DNA of 64,000 bases from Flavobacteriaceae bacterium 3519-10 (GTDB lineage Bacteria; Bacteroidota; Bacteroidia; Flavobacteriales; Weeksellaceae), in NCBI GenBank assembly GCA_000023725.1, contig CP001673.1:878342-942341 (forward strand), in the 5' to 3' direction. The notes beneath the pieces were generated by a model that saw nothing but the letters and a program-made list of their open reading frames with translations, did not search any database and was not told the origin of the DNA. Of this stretch, positions 17,036 through 26,976 are shown one piece after another. The translations under genes and the position numbers were made by a program. The stretch's first letter is position 1. Every line of letters begins with the position of its first letter.

Positions 17036-18910
17036 ATGAAAAGGTTTTTATTTCTGGCATTATTACTTCCCTTTTCAGGTTTCGCGCAGGCGCCAAGCGG
17101 CTATTACGACGGAACAGCTGCTCTCACGGGCTACGCGCTGAAAAGTAAACTTCACGAAATTATCTCAGAAAAAAATATTAACTGGCATTACGGTGACCTG
17201 CCGGCATTTTATAACCAAACGGATCTCGATCGGTACTATGATCACGGTGTGAATAACAGTACGATTTTACTCGACATCTACTCAGAAATTCCCGCCGGAG
17301 CGGACGCGTATGAATATACAAGTGCCAACCTGATCGGATCTGCATCAGCGGAAGGACTTGGCTGGAACAGGGAACATATGGTGCCTCAAAGTACTTTCAA
17401 CAGCAGTTATCCAATGTACTCTGATCTGTTTTATGTGATTCCGACGGATGCGCGGATCAATCAGCTCCGCAGTAATTATCCTTATGGGAAGGCGGGCAGT
17501 TTAAATTATTATACGTTCAGAAACGGATCGAAAATCAGTAGAAACGGAACACCAAATTCAGGTTATACCGGGCGGGTCTACGAACCGGTTGACGAGTTTA
17601 AAGGAGATATCGCCAGAAGTCTGCTTTATTTTGCGGTGAGATACGAAGGAAAGCTCAGTTCTTTTAATTTTTATAACGGTACCTCCGCAGCCAATGATAC
17701 CAGCCCTTTCGATGGTACTGAGGAAAAAGCATTCGAAAACTGGTACATCGCCATGCTGCTTCAGTGGCATCAGCTTGATCCGGTTTCTCCGCGCGAAACC
17801 GATCGGAATAACGTGGTATTCACTCTTCAGAAAAACCGTAATCCGTTTATTGACCATCCGGAATGGGTTACTGCCATCTGGTCTCAAACCGCAGATGCTG
17901 TGGCTCCGCAAGCGCCGACAAATCTTCAGCTACAACAGAACAGCGCCTATTTTGTTAATCTAAGTTGGGCAACGGCGCCTGAAACCGATGTGCTTGGATA
18001 TAAAATTTTTCAGAACGGAGTATTGGTTGCAACCACACGCGATACCCAGGTCACGATTGATCATCTGCAGCCTGCTACAACGTACAATTTTACCGTGAAA
18101 GCTTATGACAACGGTTATCTCGAATCGTCTGACAGTAATATTTTGGAGGTCAGTACATTAGCCTCAGATGTTTTTGCCAAAGACCTTATGATTACCAAAT
18201 ATATTGAAGGTAGCGGACAGAACAATGCCATTGAAATTACCAATAAAACCGGCCATCCCGTGAACTTAAATAAGTACCGGCTCAGCATCCAGTTTTACAA
18301 CGGAACTAACGCAAACTACTATTTCCCCGATCCTTACGAACTCGAAGGTACGGTGCAGAATAACGAACCTTTTGTGGTGTTAAATCCGTATTCGAACCTT
18401 TCATGTATTACAAATGATGAGGCAAGATTTGTAACGGCTGCGCCGCAGTTGACCTTTTCCGGCAGTCAATATTTGGAATTGCGCTATGCTTCGACAACCA
18501 TCGATGCAATTGGGACCAGAAGTGCTGATAATTTTGCTGTTCTTGGCAATGTTTCGCTTTACCGGCTTAATTCTGTGAGTCAACCAAATTCATCATTTAC
18601 ACTGAATGAGTGGCAAACCTATCCTGTAAATTATTGCGAGAATATCGGTACTTTGGCCGCATCAGGCGTCGCTACGAACCAGCCGAAATATTCATTGTAT
18701 CCTAATCCTTTGCACGGAAATACCTTATATGTTAGCGGACAGAATTTAGAAAAAGTGCTGAACATTGCGGTTTATGACCTGTCCGGAAAACGTATTATCG
18801 ACCGCGTGAGTCCTTTTAAAAACACGAACGCCATAGATGTAGGAACCCTTAAATCCGGCGTATACATCCTCAAAATCGATGATCAAAGTTTGAAATTTAT
18901 CAAAAATTAA
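17036..18910 (+). CDS. Secreted endonuclease I family protein with FN3, lamin-tail-like and T9SS sorting domains
   Basis: 624 aa from the ATG at 17036, which opens a good signal peptide (MKRFLFLALLLPFSGFAQ). An ATG at 17003 would put an unlikely stretch in front. The nuclease core shows WNREHMVPQSTF (the His-metal motif), DLFYVIPTDARINQLRSN and YGKAG. It cuts DNA or RNA outside the cell for nutrient or phosphate scavenging. An FN3 domain (about 285-375), a lamin-tail-like beta domain (LMITKYIEGSGQNNAIEI) and a Por sorting domain (KYSLYPNPLHGNTLYV) follow. Confidence 0.9.
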   Translation: MKRFLFLALLLPFSGFAQAPSGYYDGTAALTGYALKSKLHEIISEKNINWHYGDLPAFYNQTDLDRYYDHGVNNSTILLDIYSEIPAGADAYEYTSANLIGSASAEGLGWNREHMVPQSTFNSSYPMYSDLFYVIPTDARINQLRSNYPYGKAGSLNYYTFRNGSKISRNGTPNSGYTGRVYEPVDEFKGDIARSLLYFAVRYEGKLSSFNFYNGTSAANDTSPFDGTEEKAFENWYIAMLLQWHQLDPVSPRETDRNNVVFTLQKNRNPFIDHPEWVTAIWSQTADAVAPQAPTNLQLQQNSAYFVNLSWATAPETDVLGYKIFQNGVLVATTRDTQVTIDHLQPATTYNFTVKAYDNGYLESSDSNILEVSTLASDVFAKDLMITKYIEGSGQNNAIEITNKTGHPVNLNKYRLSIQFYNGTNANYYFPDPYELEGTVQNNEPFVVLNPYSNLSCITNDEARFVTAAPQLTFSGSQYLELRYASTTIDAIGTRSADNFAVLGNVSLYRLNSVSQPNSSFTLNEWQTYPVNYCENIGTLAASGVATNQPKYSLYPNPLHGNTLYVSGQNLEKVLNIAVYDLSGKRIIDRVSPFKNTNAIDVGTLKSGVYILKIDDQSLKFIKN

Positions 18911-18946
18911 TTACTGCAAGGCTATAAATTAATGACGGAAGATTGT

Positions 18947-20344
18947 TTAATTGCCATCCTTGAGGTACATTCTCATCCGGGTTTCATATTCTGGTTTTAC
19001 TTTTAAAAATTTCCAGATTTTTCGGTCATCCGGATTAGTAATTCTGTAGAAGATTATCTTGTCTGCTGAATATTTAAAGTATGGATGATTTTTGAGCCAA
19101 TCTTCGGGCGCATCTGAAAGCGTGTAACGGGCTACTTTAGAATCATCGAGCCGTGCGGTTGAGACGAGTTTCTGTGCCATACTTTTATCGATATCATAGG
19201 TGTCTATAATCTGTTGTTTGTTCACAAAGCCGCCCAGTTTCTTGCGGAAACCCAACATCATTGCCGCGCTTTTTTCATCGAAACCGAACTCCAGCAGCTG
19301 TTTGTAGGTGATCTGATTTAGATCTACTTTCGAAAAATCTGTCTTTGGCTCATCGCCACTGCTGGACGTGAACGTTGTTTGTGAAGAATTCTTTTTAGGA
19401 TCCGCCGAAACAAAGTTTTCAGGATTCAGAACAATGTAAGGTTTCATTTCGGCGAACTTTTCCGGCGAAATTACAAAGCATCTTTCGATGTCTTCTAATG
19501 TTTTGAAACTGCCTTTAAGATTGCGTTCGCGATAATTGATGATGACCTGCGCCTGCTTCTCCGAAAAGCCAAGAGCTCTCCAGCCCTCAAGATCTGTAAG
19601 GTTTGGGTCAAATTTTTGGTAATTGACACCGGTTTTTTCTTTGGCCGACCTACCGTTATATTGCGCGGATGCACTGGCCGGAGCCGATTCCGGCAGCAAG
19701 ATATAAGGCTCCAGCTGTCGGTAATTTTCTTCGCTGATCATGTAGCATTCCTTGAATTTCTCTTTGCTGATGAAACTTCCGCCGAGATAATTTTTGTATT
19801 TTATAATTGAACTGGACTGTCTCGCCGAAAAACCCACTCTTTCAAAATCCTGGGCTGTAAAATGGTCAGGATTAAATTTGCCGGGAATATTAAGCGCGGT
19901 ATTGGCCCGGTTTCGTGGTGTAAAATTATTATAGGATGTATTGTAATTGGCGAAGCGCTGATTTGATCCTGAATTCTGTTCGGGGAGTAGAATATGAGGT
20001 TCTAACTGCGCAAATTTTTCCTCCGAAATTGCGTAGCATTTCTTAAGCTGTTCCTTCGATTTGAATGATCCGCCTACAACCTGTTTATATTTCATGATTG
20101 TAGCCACCTGCCGCTCAGAAAATCCCAGATTTTTCCATTGGCTTTGTGTGAGTTCATTGGGGTCAAAATCCTGGATTTTTGTAAGCTCGGCGGAAATGTA
20201 TTCAACCTTCTCATCGACAGCTGGAGGCGGCGTTTGAGGAGTTTTGGAGTTGAAATAATAAAGTCCGGAAAGCAGAATTGCGCCGGAAGTTGCAAAACCA
20301 AGAAAATAGTTCCTGGCTGCAGAGAGTTGGATGTGGGAGCGCAT
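18947..20344 (-). CDS. Membrane-anchored protein with four tandem ComEA-like helix-hairpin-helix repeats
   Basis: 465 aa. One transmembrane segment near the N terminus (NYFLGFATSGAILLSGLYYF) is followed by a Pro-rich stretch and then repeats: F(D)PN.LT...W..LGFSE.Q...I..YK...GGSFKSKE....CY.ISEE.F..LEPYILLPE at about residues 55-125, 152-220 and 245-305, and a shorter fourth around 340-395. Each is a ComEA-type HhH unit, normally a single copy in DNA-uptake proteins. DNA binding in the periplasm is plausible. A role in competence is inference only, since no other com gene is here. Confidence 0.8.
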   Translation of the reverse strand: MRSHIQLSAARNYFLGFATSGAILLSGLYYFNSKTPQTPPPAVDEKVEYISAELTKIQDFDPNELTQSQWKNLGFSERQVATIMKYKQVVGGSFKSKEQLKKCYAISEEKFAQLEPHILLPEQNSGSNQRFANYNTSYNNFTPRNRANTALNIPGKFNPDHFTAQDFERVGFSARQSSSIIKYKNYLGGSFISKEKFKECYMISEENYRQLEPYILLPESAPASASAQYNGRSAKEKTGVNYQKFDPNLTDLEGWRALGFSEKQAQVIINYRERNLKGSFKTLEDIERCFVISPEKFAEMKPYIVLNPENFVSADPKKNSSQTTFTSSSGDEPKTDFSKVDLNQITYKQLLEFGFDEKSAAMMLGFRKKLGGFVNKQQIIDTYDIDKSMAQKLVSTARLDDSKVARYTLSDAPEDWLKNHPYFKYSADKIIFYRITNPDDRKIWKFLKVKPEYETRMRMYLKDGN

Positions 20345-20418
20345 GGCGGTTTTAATGTTAAATTTAACCGCATTTGATGGTTGAATTTTAAGTTAAAAAA
20401 CCCAATCGGGGAGCGTAT

Positions 20419-20445
20419 AAAAACCTTATTTGTACTAAGGTTTTT
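20419..20445 (-). terminator. Terminator overlapping the MerR gene stop
   Basis: AAAAACCTTA and TAAGGTTTTT pair across TTTGTAC. The stop codon at 20435-20437 sits inside the hairpin. Confidence 0.65.
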
Positions 20446-20773
20446 CGACCAGTGAATCTTTAAGTTTTTCGAGTTCAGCTTTCACAAACTCAAGCCGGTT
20501 GATGATCGAAACAGTTTCTGAGATTTTGGAATTGGTGGTGAGCGCAATTCTGGCGCCGTCTAATGTGTAGCCCTTTTCTTTCACCAAATGATAGATGATC
20601 TGCAGATTTTTCAGGTCTTGCGGCGTAAAATATCGGTTCCCTTTTTTGTTTTTCTTGGGTTTGATGATCGGGAATTCCTGTTCCCAATATCTGATGAGTG
20701 ACGCATTTACATTGAAAGCTTTGGCCACTTCACCAATCGAATAATACAGTTTGTCGGGCAGATTCAGTTTCAT
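20435..20773 (-). CDS. MerR-family transcriptional regulator
   Basis: 112 aa. The N-terminal winged HTH reads YYSIGEVAKAFNVNASLIRYWEQEFPIIKPKKNKKGNRYFTPQ-like, with the RYWEQEFP and NRYF motifs typical of the MerR_1 group. The remainder is a short helix-rich dimerisation region (LVKEKGYTLDGARIAL). No metal- or drug-binding Cys cluster is present, so the effector is unknown. It lies between a helicase and the HhH gene on the same strand. Confidence 0.9.
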   Translation of the reverse strand: MKLNLPDKLYYSIGEVAKAFNVNASLIRYWEQEFPIIKPKKNKKGNRYFTPQDLKNLQIIYHLVKEKGYTLDGARIALTTNSKISETVSIINRLEFVKAELEKLKDSLVEKP

Positions 20774-20812
20774 AGAAAGACAGAAAAAATGTGATTTAAA
20801 GGTAGGATTATT

Positions 20813-22120
20813 TTAATAAGCGACTTCCATCTTCACTTTTTTACCTTTGAGTTTTTCTGTAGCCAGCTTTTTCAGCAGACCCACGACTTTTTTGCGGTCT
20901 ACAGCCACGTAAGAAGTAGTGTCTTTTACTTCTATTAACCCGATATCTTCTTTTGAAATTTCGCCTTTTTTAATCAGATAGCCTACAATGTCCACCTTGT
21001 TTACTTTATCTTTCTTTCCAGCACTGATGTAAACGGTTTGGAATGGTGTTTTCCCGGGGATTCTGTTATTCTCGGAAACGTTTTCTTCGGGTGTGTTGTT
21101 TTTAATGAAAGGAAAATTCTCATCTTCAGTCATAATCAGGTATGAATAGCCTTTCGCGTTCATCCTGGCGGTGCGGCCGTTTCGGTGAATAAAAGCGTCT
21201 TCTTTTGGAGGCAACTGGTAATGAACGATCGACTCCACTTCAGGAATATCCAATCCTCTCGAAGCCAAATCCGTCGTAATTAATATACGTGCAGAATCGT
21301 TTCTGAATTTAAGCAGTGCGCGCTCGCGCTCGTCCTGCTCCATACCGCCGTGAAAGGTCTCGCGGTCGATGCCTTTTTCTCTCAGAAGTTCCGAAATCCT
21401 GTCCACTGCATCCCGGTGATTACAGAAAATGAGCGTTCTTTTGTTTCCGATCTTACAGATTAACCTGAATAATGTATCTAATTTTTCCTCCGACGTGCTG
21501 ATCACTTTACGTAGCTGAACGTCCGGTTTCGATTCGTGAACCTTTAAGAAATTGATTTCTTTATAATCTTTCAGACCCGTAAATTTTGGGATTTCCTGCA
21601 TTGCAGTAGCAGACGTTAAAATCCGCTGAGAAAGCTGCTCCATCGAACCGATGATAAAATCCATATCTTCCTGAAAACCAAATTCGAGCGATTTGTCGAA
21701 CTCATCCAGAACCAGCGTTGTGATGGAAGACGGATCGAAATTATTATGCTGAAGATGATAGGCAATTCTCCCGGGCGTACCGATGATCAGTGCGGGCGCC
21801 TGCGTAAGATTATTGATTTCGATCTTTTTGTCGTGTCCACCGTAACAAACTGAAACTTTAAAATCTGTTCCCATGGATTTGAAAACCTGTTCAATCTGCA
21901 GTGCGAGCTCTCTTGCAGGAACTAAAATCATTGCCTGGATCCCGGTGACATTTCTTTTTAAATTCCTAAGAACCGGAAACAGAAATGCGAGCGTTTTTCC
22001 CGAGCCGGTGGGGGAGAGCAGTATAATATCTTTTCCGTTTTCTGCGGCGGCATAGGTAGATTTCTGCATCTGGTTCATGTCCTGAATCTGCAGTCGGGCG
22101 TAAAGTGAGTCTAATTCCAT
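20813..22120 (-). CDS. DEAD-box RNA helicase, DbpA-like
   Basis: 435 aa, ATP-dependent RNA helicase. Motif I SPTGSGKT, Ia PARELA, Ib TPGR, II VLDEFD (DEFD rather than DEAD), III SAT, V RGLDIPEV, and VI in HRNGRTAR (commonly HRxGRTGR). The C-terminal 70 residues (KVDIVGYLIKKGEISKEDIGLIEVKDTTSYVAVD, read as motifs) form a DbpA-type RNA-binding RRM, which in DbpA targets 23S rRNA hairpin 92. It is probably involved in 50S assembly. The motif changes are noted under findings. Confidence 0.9.
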   Translation of the reverse strand: MELDSLYARLQIQDMNQMQKSTYAAAENGKDIILLSPTGSGKTLAFLFPVLRNLKRNVTGIQAMILVPARELALQIEQVFKSMGTDFKVSVCYGGHDKKIEINNLTQAPALIIGTPGRIAYHLQHNNFDPSSITTLVLDEFDKSLEFGFQEDMDFIIGSMEQLSQRILTSATAMQEIPKFTGLKDYKEINFLKVHESKPDVQLRKVISTSEEKLDTLFRLICKIGNKRTLIFCNHRDAVDRISELLREKGIDRETFHGGMEQDERERALLKFRNDSARILITTDLASRGLDIPEVESIVHYQLPPKEDAFIHRNGRTARMNAKGYSYLIMTEDENFPFIKNNTPEENVSENNRIPGKTPFQTVYISAGKKDKVNKVDIVGYLIKKGEISKEDIGLIEVKDTTSYVAVDRKKVVGLLKKLATEKLKGKKVKMEVAY

Positions 22121-22193
22121 GCTGCAAAGGTAAAAATAAAACTGCCTGCATTAGAAATTTGATGGTTTACCGTATATATAGTGTTGTGATTTG

Positions 22194-22223
22194 TTGTGAT
22201 TACCAAATATTTGCGTATTTTTG
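22194..22223 (+). promoter_or_regulatory. rpsA promoter
   Basis: TTG at 22194-22196, a 19-nt spacer and TATTTTTG at 22216-22223 match the Bacteroidota consensus. A leader of about 115 nt precedes the ATG at 22343. It could carry S1 autoregulation, but I see no specific structure. Confidence 0.7.
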
Positions 22224-22342
22224 CACCACTTTTTGTGGATAGATTTGGCGAAGCTAAAACATTAACAATTAACATCTTCCGTATTTTTCAGCAACCACAT
22301 TAAGCCAGAGTTGAAAAAGAAGGAATACAAATTATTTATTTT

Positions 22343-24136
22343 ATGTCAGAAACGACAGACAAAGCAGAGGTTCTTTTGAACCAAAACGTAGCACCGGAAC
22401 AGTTTGATTGGGATTCTTTTGAATCAGGATTAGATGCTGATGCAAGAAAAGAGAAAAGCGATTTGGAGGAGATCTACAACGGATCCCTTAACAATCTTAG
22501 AGACAACGACGTACTTGTAGGAAGAGTTGTAAGACTTACCGATAAAGAAGCGATTGTTGACATCAACTTTAAATCTGAAGGTGTTATTTCTCTTAACGAA
22601 TTCCGTTACAACCAAGGTCTTGCTGTAGGCGATGAAGTAGAGGTAATGGTAGACAGAAGGGAAGATAAATCCGGACAGCTGCAGCTTTCTCACAAAAAAG
22701 CACGTACACTTAAAGCTTGGGACAGAGTAAACGAACTTCACGAAACTGGAGAAATCGTTAACGGTTTCGTTAAATCCAGAACTAAAGGCGGTATGATCGT
22801 TGACGTTCACGGTATCGAAGCATTCTTACCAGGTTCTCAAATCGATGTGAAGCCTATTAAAGATTACGATCAGTTCGTAGGTAAAACAATGGAGTTCAAA
22901 GTTGTTAAAATCAACCCTGAGTTCAAAAACGTTGTTGTATCTCACAAAGCGCTTATCGAAGCAGATCTTGAAGGTCAGAAGAGAGAAATCATCGGTCAGT
23001 TAGAAAAAGGACAGGTTCTTGAAGGAACTGTTAAAAATATTACTTCTTACGGGGTATTCGTAGATCTAGGTGGTGTTGATGGATTGATCCACATTACCGA
23101 CCTTTCTTGGTCTAGAGTAAACCACCCATCTGAAATTCTTTCAGACGGTGAAACTGTGAAAGTGGTAATTCTTGATTTCGACGACGAGAAAACAAGAATC
23201 CAGTTAGGTATGAAGCAATTGGAGGCTCATCCATGGGATGCGCTTTCTGCTGACATGAAGATTGGAGACAGAGTTAAAGGTAAAGTAGTGGTTCTTGCAG
23301 ACTATGGCGCATTCGTAGAGGTTGCTCCAGGTGTTGAAGGTTTGATCCACGTTTCAGAAATGTCTTGGTCTACTCATTTGAGAAGCGCCGGAGATTTCGT
23401 TAAAGTTGGCGACGAGGTAGAAGCAGAAGTTCTTACACTAGACAGAGAAGACAGAAAAATCTCTTTAGGTATGAAGCAGCTTAGCCAGGATCCTTGGTCT
23501 AACATCGAATCTAAATATCCTGTACAATCTAAACATGTTGGAACGGTAAGAAACTTTACCAACTTCGGTGTGTTTGTAGAACTGGAAGAAGGAATTGATG
23601 GTTTGATCTACATCTCAGATCTTTCATGGACTAAGAAAATCAAGCACCCATCAGAATTCTGTGCGGTTGGCGATAAATTAGACGTAATTGTTCTTGAATT
23701 GGATACAGCAGCAAGAAGACTTTCTTTAGGTCACAAACAATTGCTTGAAAATCCTTGGGATAAATTCGAGTCTAAATATGCTGAAGGAACTGTACACGCA
23801 GGAAAAACTACTGAAGTTTTCGATAAAGGAGCTCAGGTTCAGTTCGAAGATGCTGAAGTAGAAGCTTTCTGCCCATCAAGACTATTAGAGAAGGAAGACG
23901 GATCTAAAATCAAGAAAGGCGAAGACGCTCAGTTCAAAGTAATCGAATTCAATAAAGAATTCAAGAGAGTAGTAGTATCTCATACTGCAACTTTCAGAGA
24001 CGAAGAAAGAAAGAATGTTAAAGACAATTCTTCTTCAAGATCGCAGACATCATCTTCTTCTAACAACGAAGAAAAATCAACCCTTGGTGATTTAGATGTA
24101 TTGGCAGAATTGAAAAAGAAAATGGAAGGTAACTAA
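22343..24136 (+). CDS. rpsA: 30S ribosomal protein S1
   Basis: 597 aa with six S1 OB-fold repeats. For example GRVVRLTDKEAIVDINF (repeat 1), GFVKSRTKGGMIVDVHG (2), GTVKNITSYGVFVDLGG (3), GKVVVLADYGAFVEVAPG (4), GTVRNFTNFGVFVELEEG (5), and a divergent repeat 6 with KGAQVQFEDAEVEAF. The C terminus is Ser/Asn/Lys-rich. S1 brings mRNA to the small subunit, especially important in Bacteroidota, where Shine-Dalgarno sequences are weak. It is monocistronic, with its own promoter and terminator. Confidence 0.97.
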   Translation: MSETTDKAEVLLNQNVAPEQFDWDSFESGLDADARKEKSDLEEIYNGSLNNLRDNDVLVGRVVRLTDKEAIVDINFKSEGVISLNEFRYNQGLAVGDEVEVMVDRREDKSGQLQLSHKKARTLKAWDRVNELHETGEIVNGFVKSRTKGGMIVDVHGIEAFLPGSQIDVKPIKDYDQFVGKTMEFKVVKINPEFKNVVVSHKALIEADLEGQKREIIGQLEKGQVLEGTVKNITSYGVFVDLGGVDGLIHITDLSWSRVNHPSEILSDGETVKVVILDFDDEKTRIQLGMKQLEAHPWDALSADMKIGDRVKGKVVVLADYGAFVEVAPGVEGLIHVSEMSWSTHLRSAGDFVKVGDEVEAEVLTLDREDRKISLGMKQLSQDPWSNIESKYPVQSKHVGTVRNFTNFGVFVELEEGIDGLIYISDLSWTKKIKHPSEFCAVGDKLDVIVLELDTAARRLSLGHKQLLENPWDKFESKYAEGTVHAGKTTEVFDKGAQVQFEDAEVEAFCPSRLLEKEDGSKIKKGEDAQFKVIEFNKEFKRVVVSHTATFRDEERKNVKDNSSSRSQTSSSSNNEEKSTLGDLDVLAELKKKMEGN

Positions 24137-24160
24137 TTCCAGCTTTTTCCCTATAAATAA

Positions 24161-24187
24161 CGCCTCCGCAACCGGAGGCGTTTTTTT
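24161..24187 (+). terminator. rpsA terminator
   Basis: CGCCTCCG and CGGAGGCG pair perfectly across CAAC and are followed by seven T. Confidence 0.92.
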
Positions 24188-24250
24188 ATGAAATAAATTC
24201 AAAAGCTGTTGATATTTTTTATAAATTCGGTGCCTATTAACCAATTATAT

Positions 24251-26854
24251 ATGAAAAACAGAAATCTATCTTTGAAGATTGCGGCAGTATGTTTCATGTT
24301 TTCTTTCGGAAGTGCGTCTGCGCAAGACTTTCAGTCTATTATTCAGCAGCATATTTCGGCGAAGAACACATTCATGAAACCCGACCTCAATAATTTCGAA
24401 ATCATCGCACAGGATTTTTCGAAATCAATGAATGCGGACGTTATCAAAGTTCAGCAGGCCTACAACGGAATTCCGGTTTATAATGCGGTTGCCACGGCAA
24501 TGATTAAAGACCAGAAAATCAGTTATTTTAACGACAGTTTTGCTAAAAACTACGTGAATACTTCCAACACGAGTTCTGCGAAAGCAAGCAAAGCAGTATT
24601 CGAAGATGTTGCGCAGGCTTTAGGACTCAAAAACAGCGACATTTACCGTCTTATCAGCGTTAAAGATGCCGATTTGGATGTTCCGTTTGCCAAGACCCGA
24701 CTTGTTTATCTCTTAACTCCTCAAAATGATTTGAGGCTCTGCCACGAATTTATATTTGAAGAAAAAGGCACTTCCAATTACTGGGATATCCTTGCGGATG
24801 CGACTACAGGCGAAATACTTAACAAAGAAAACCTAACGGTTTCGTGTACCTTTAAACATGATGCTTACCACCACGGTTATTCAGCGCACACCCCCGAAGG
24901 ATTCACAAACGATTTCACACAATCCGGGAAAAGCGCTGAGGCCACAACTTTGGCACCGCTGGATGCGAGTTACCGCGTTTTCCCATTGCCGGTTGAAAGC
25001 CCAAGCCACGGTGGCCGTGCATTGGTTTCTAACCCATGGTTTACAGATGCTTCGCCCGAAGGCTGGCATACGATTCCCGGCGGCACTTATGCCGGAGTTT
25101 TTACAACGACGCGTGGGAACAACGTTATGGCTTATGACGACAAGAACAGCATGAATACAGCCGGAGCTTATGCCGAAGGCGGAGCAGGCAGGGTTTTCGA
25201 TTTTCCGTTTGTTTTGAATGACACACCGGGGAATCTTAATGCTGCAACTACCAATTTATTTTATATCAACAATAAGATCCACGATATTTTCTACAGGTTA
25301 GGATTTACCGAAACTGCCAGAAACTTCCAGGCCTGGAATTTTGGCAAGGGCGGCAATCAGAACGATTATGTGCAGGCAGAATCGCAGGATGGCGGCGGAA
25401 CCAATAACGCCAACTTTTCTACACCCGGCGACGGATCGCGCCCGCGTATGCAGATGTATCTGTGGGAACCGTCAGTGATCGAACGTGTATTCTATAATTC
25501 ACCACCCGAAGCTGTTGGCAGAGAGGTGCAGAATTATATTTCAACCACTTTCGGCCCCGCACTGGACGCAACAGGCGTAACAGCAGACGTAAAACTGTCT
25601 CCTATACTAGATGCGTGTACTGCTTTGCCGGCAGAATCTCTTACAGGAAGAATCGGACTCATCGAAAGAGGAACCTGTGACTTTGTTGTAAAAGTGAAAA
25701 ATGCACAGAATGCAGGTGCTGTAGCAGCGATTATTTACAGTTTGCCGACTTCCACGCCAACTGCAGGAATGGCGGGCGTTGACGCTACCATCACCATTCC
25801 GTCGGTATTGATTGAAAACTCCGAAGGTGTCTATATGAAAGGTCTTCTGCAAGCTTCAACTCCTGTGAATGTAACCCTTAAGTACGATCCGCTTATGCAG
25901 AAAACCCGTGACGGAAGTTTCGATAACGGAATTGTAATTCATGAATACGGCCACGGAATCTCGACAAGACTTGTCGGCTCACTGAGCTCAAGTGTTAACA
26001 AAGAGCAAATGGGAGAAGGCTGGTCAGATTTCTTCGCTTTGATGCTTACAAACAGGCCTGGCGATGACGCTTCTGTGCCAAGAGGCATCGGTACTTACGC
26101 CACTACAGAACCTATTTCGGGTGGTGGAATCCGTCCTGCGCAATATTCACCGGATTTTGGTATCAACAACTACGCTTACGGTGATACAAACGGTATGGAA
26201 TACACCAATACTGCCGGAGTTCTGGTTCCTGATGTGCATTCAATTGGATTCGTTTGGGCTTCTATGCTTTGGGATCTGCATTGGAAATTTGTAGAGAAAT
26301 ACGGATATTCGTCCGATGTAATGTCTAATTCTACAAACGGAAGTACCAAAGTGCTTCAGTTGGTGGTAGACGCGCTGAAACTTACGCCGGCTAATCCTGG
26401 TTTCATTCAGGGTCGCGACGCGATTCTCGCAGCAGATGAAGCCACAAGCGGAAAAGCCGACAAGTGTATGATCTGGAGCGTTTTCGCAAGAAGAGGCCTT
26501 GGTGTTAATGCGTCTGCTGGTTTAGCTAACAATATCAACGATCAGGTTCAGGACTTTACGGAGCCACCACTGGATCCGGCATGTACCGGCTTAGCGACGA
26601 GTGAGACCAACGCTAACAACGCGCTGAGCATCTACCCGAACCCCGCTAAAAACGAGTTCTTCTTAAAATCTCCAAAAAGCATCGTAGGAAAGGTACATGT
26701 TGAGATTTTCGACGCTTCCGGAAAATTAGTTTCAAGCCAGAAGATTTCTTCTTCAGATGCTGTGAATACACAGGCGATTCCCAACGGCTTTTACTTAGTG
26801 AAAGTTACCGGTTTAGGGGTGAACTACTCATCCAAACTGATCATCAGAAAGTAA
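24251..26854 (+). CDS. Secreted M36 (fungalysin-type) metallopeptidase with PA insert and T9SS sorting domain
   Basis: 867 aa from the ATG at 24251, which gives the signal peptide MKNRNLSLKIAAVCFMFSFG. An FTP-type propeptide (about 35-190) is followed by the M36 domain with VIHEYGHGISTRL (His564, Glu565, His568) and a downstream Glu region in EGWSDFFALML. A PA-type domain (about 440-540) is inserted in front of the active site (GLIERGTCDFVVKVKNAQNAGA). A Por sorting domain (SIYPNPAKNEFFL) ends the protein. An upstream start at 24209 would bury the signal peptide. It is a secreted elastase/fungalysin-like protease. Confidence 0.93.
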   Translation: MKNRNLSLKIAAVCFMFSFGSASAQDFQSIIQQHISAKNTFMKPDLNNFEIIAQDFSKSMNADVIKVQQAYNGIPVYNAVATAMIKDQKISYFNDSFAKNYVNTSNTSSAKASKAVFEDVAQALGLKNSDIYRLISVKDADLDVPFAKTRLVYLLTPQNDLRLCHEFIFEEKGTSNYWDILADATTGEILNKENLTVSCTFKHDAYHHGYSAHTPEGFTNDFTQSGKSAEATTLAPLDASYRVFPLPVESPSHGGRALVSNPWFTDASPEGWHTIPGGTYAGVFTTTRGNNVMAYDDKNSMNTAGAYAEGGAGRVFDFPFVLNDTPGNLNAATTNLFYINNKIHDIFYRLGFTETARNFQAWNFGKGGNQNDYVQAESQDGGGTNNANFSTPGDGSRPRMQMYLWEPSVIERVFYNSPPEAVGREVQNYISTTFGPALDATGVTADVKLSPILDACTALPAESLTGRIGLIERGTCDFVVKVKNAQNAGAVAAIIYSLPTSTPTAGMAGVDATITIPSVLIENSEGVYMKGLLQASTPVNVTLKYDPLMQKTRDGSFDNGIVIHEYGHGISTRLVGSLSSSVNKEQMGEGWSDFFALMLTNRPGDDASVPRGIGTYATTEPISGGGIRPAQYSPDFGINNYAYGDTNGMEYTNTAGVLVPDVHSIGFVWASMLWDLHWKFVEKYGYSSDVMSNSTNGSTKVLQLVVDALKLTPANPGFIQGRDAILAADEATSGKADKCMIWSVFARRGLGVNASAGLANNINDQVQDFTEPPLDPACTGLATSETNANNALSIYPNPAKNEFFLKSPKSIVGKVHVEIFDASGKLVSSQKISSSDAVNTQAIPNGFYLVKVTGLGVNYSSKLIIRK

Positions 26855-26878
26855 TTTAATTAATACTTTTCTTCATAA

Positions 26879-26908
26879 CCGTTCTGCAATTGCAGAGCGG
26901 TTTTTTTT
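26879..26908 (+). terminator. Terminator of the M36 peptidase gene
   Basis: CCGTTCTGCA and TGCAGAGCGG (one T.G) pair across a 2-nt loop and run into eight T. It is closely similar to the terminator at 27724-27751. Confidence 0.85.
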
Positions 26909-26976
26909 ATGTCTGCTTAATTTTTCCAAGCATAATTTAAAAATTTGATAACTTTATTTAACCAAAAACACAGACC

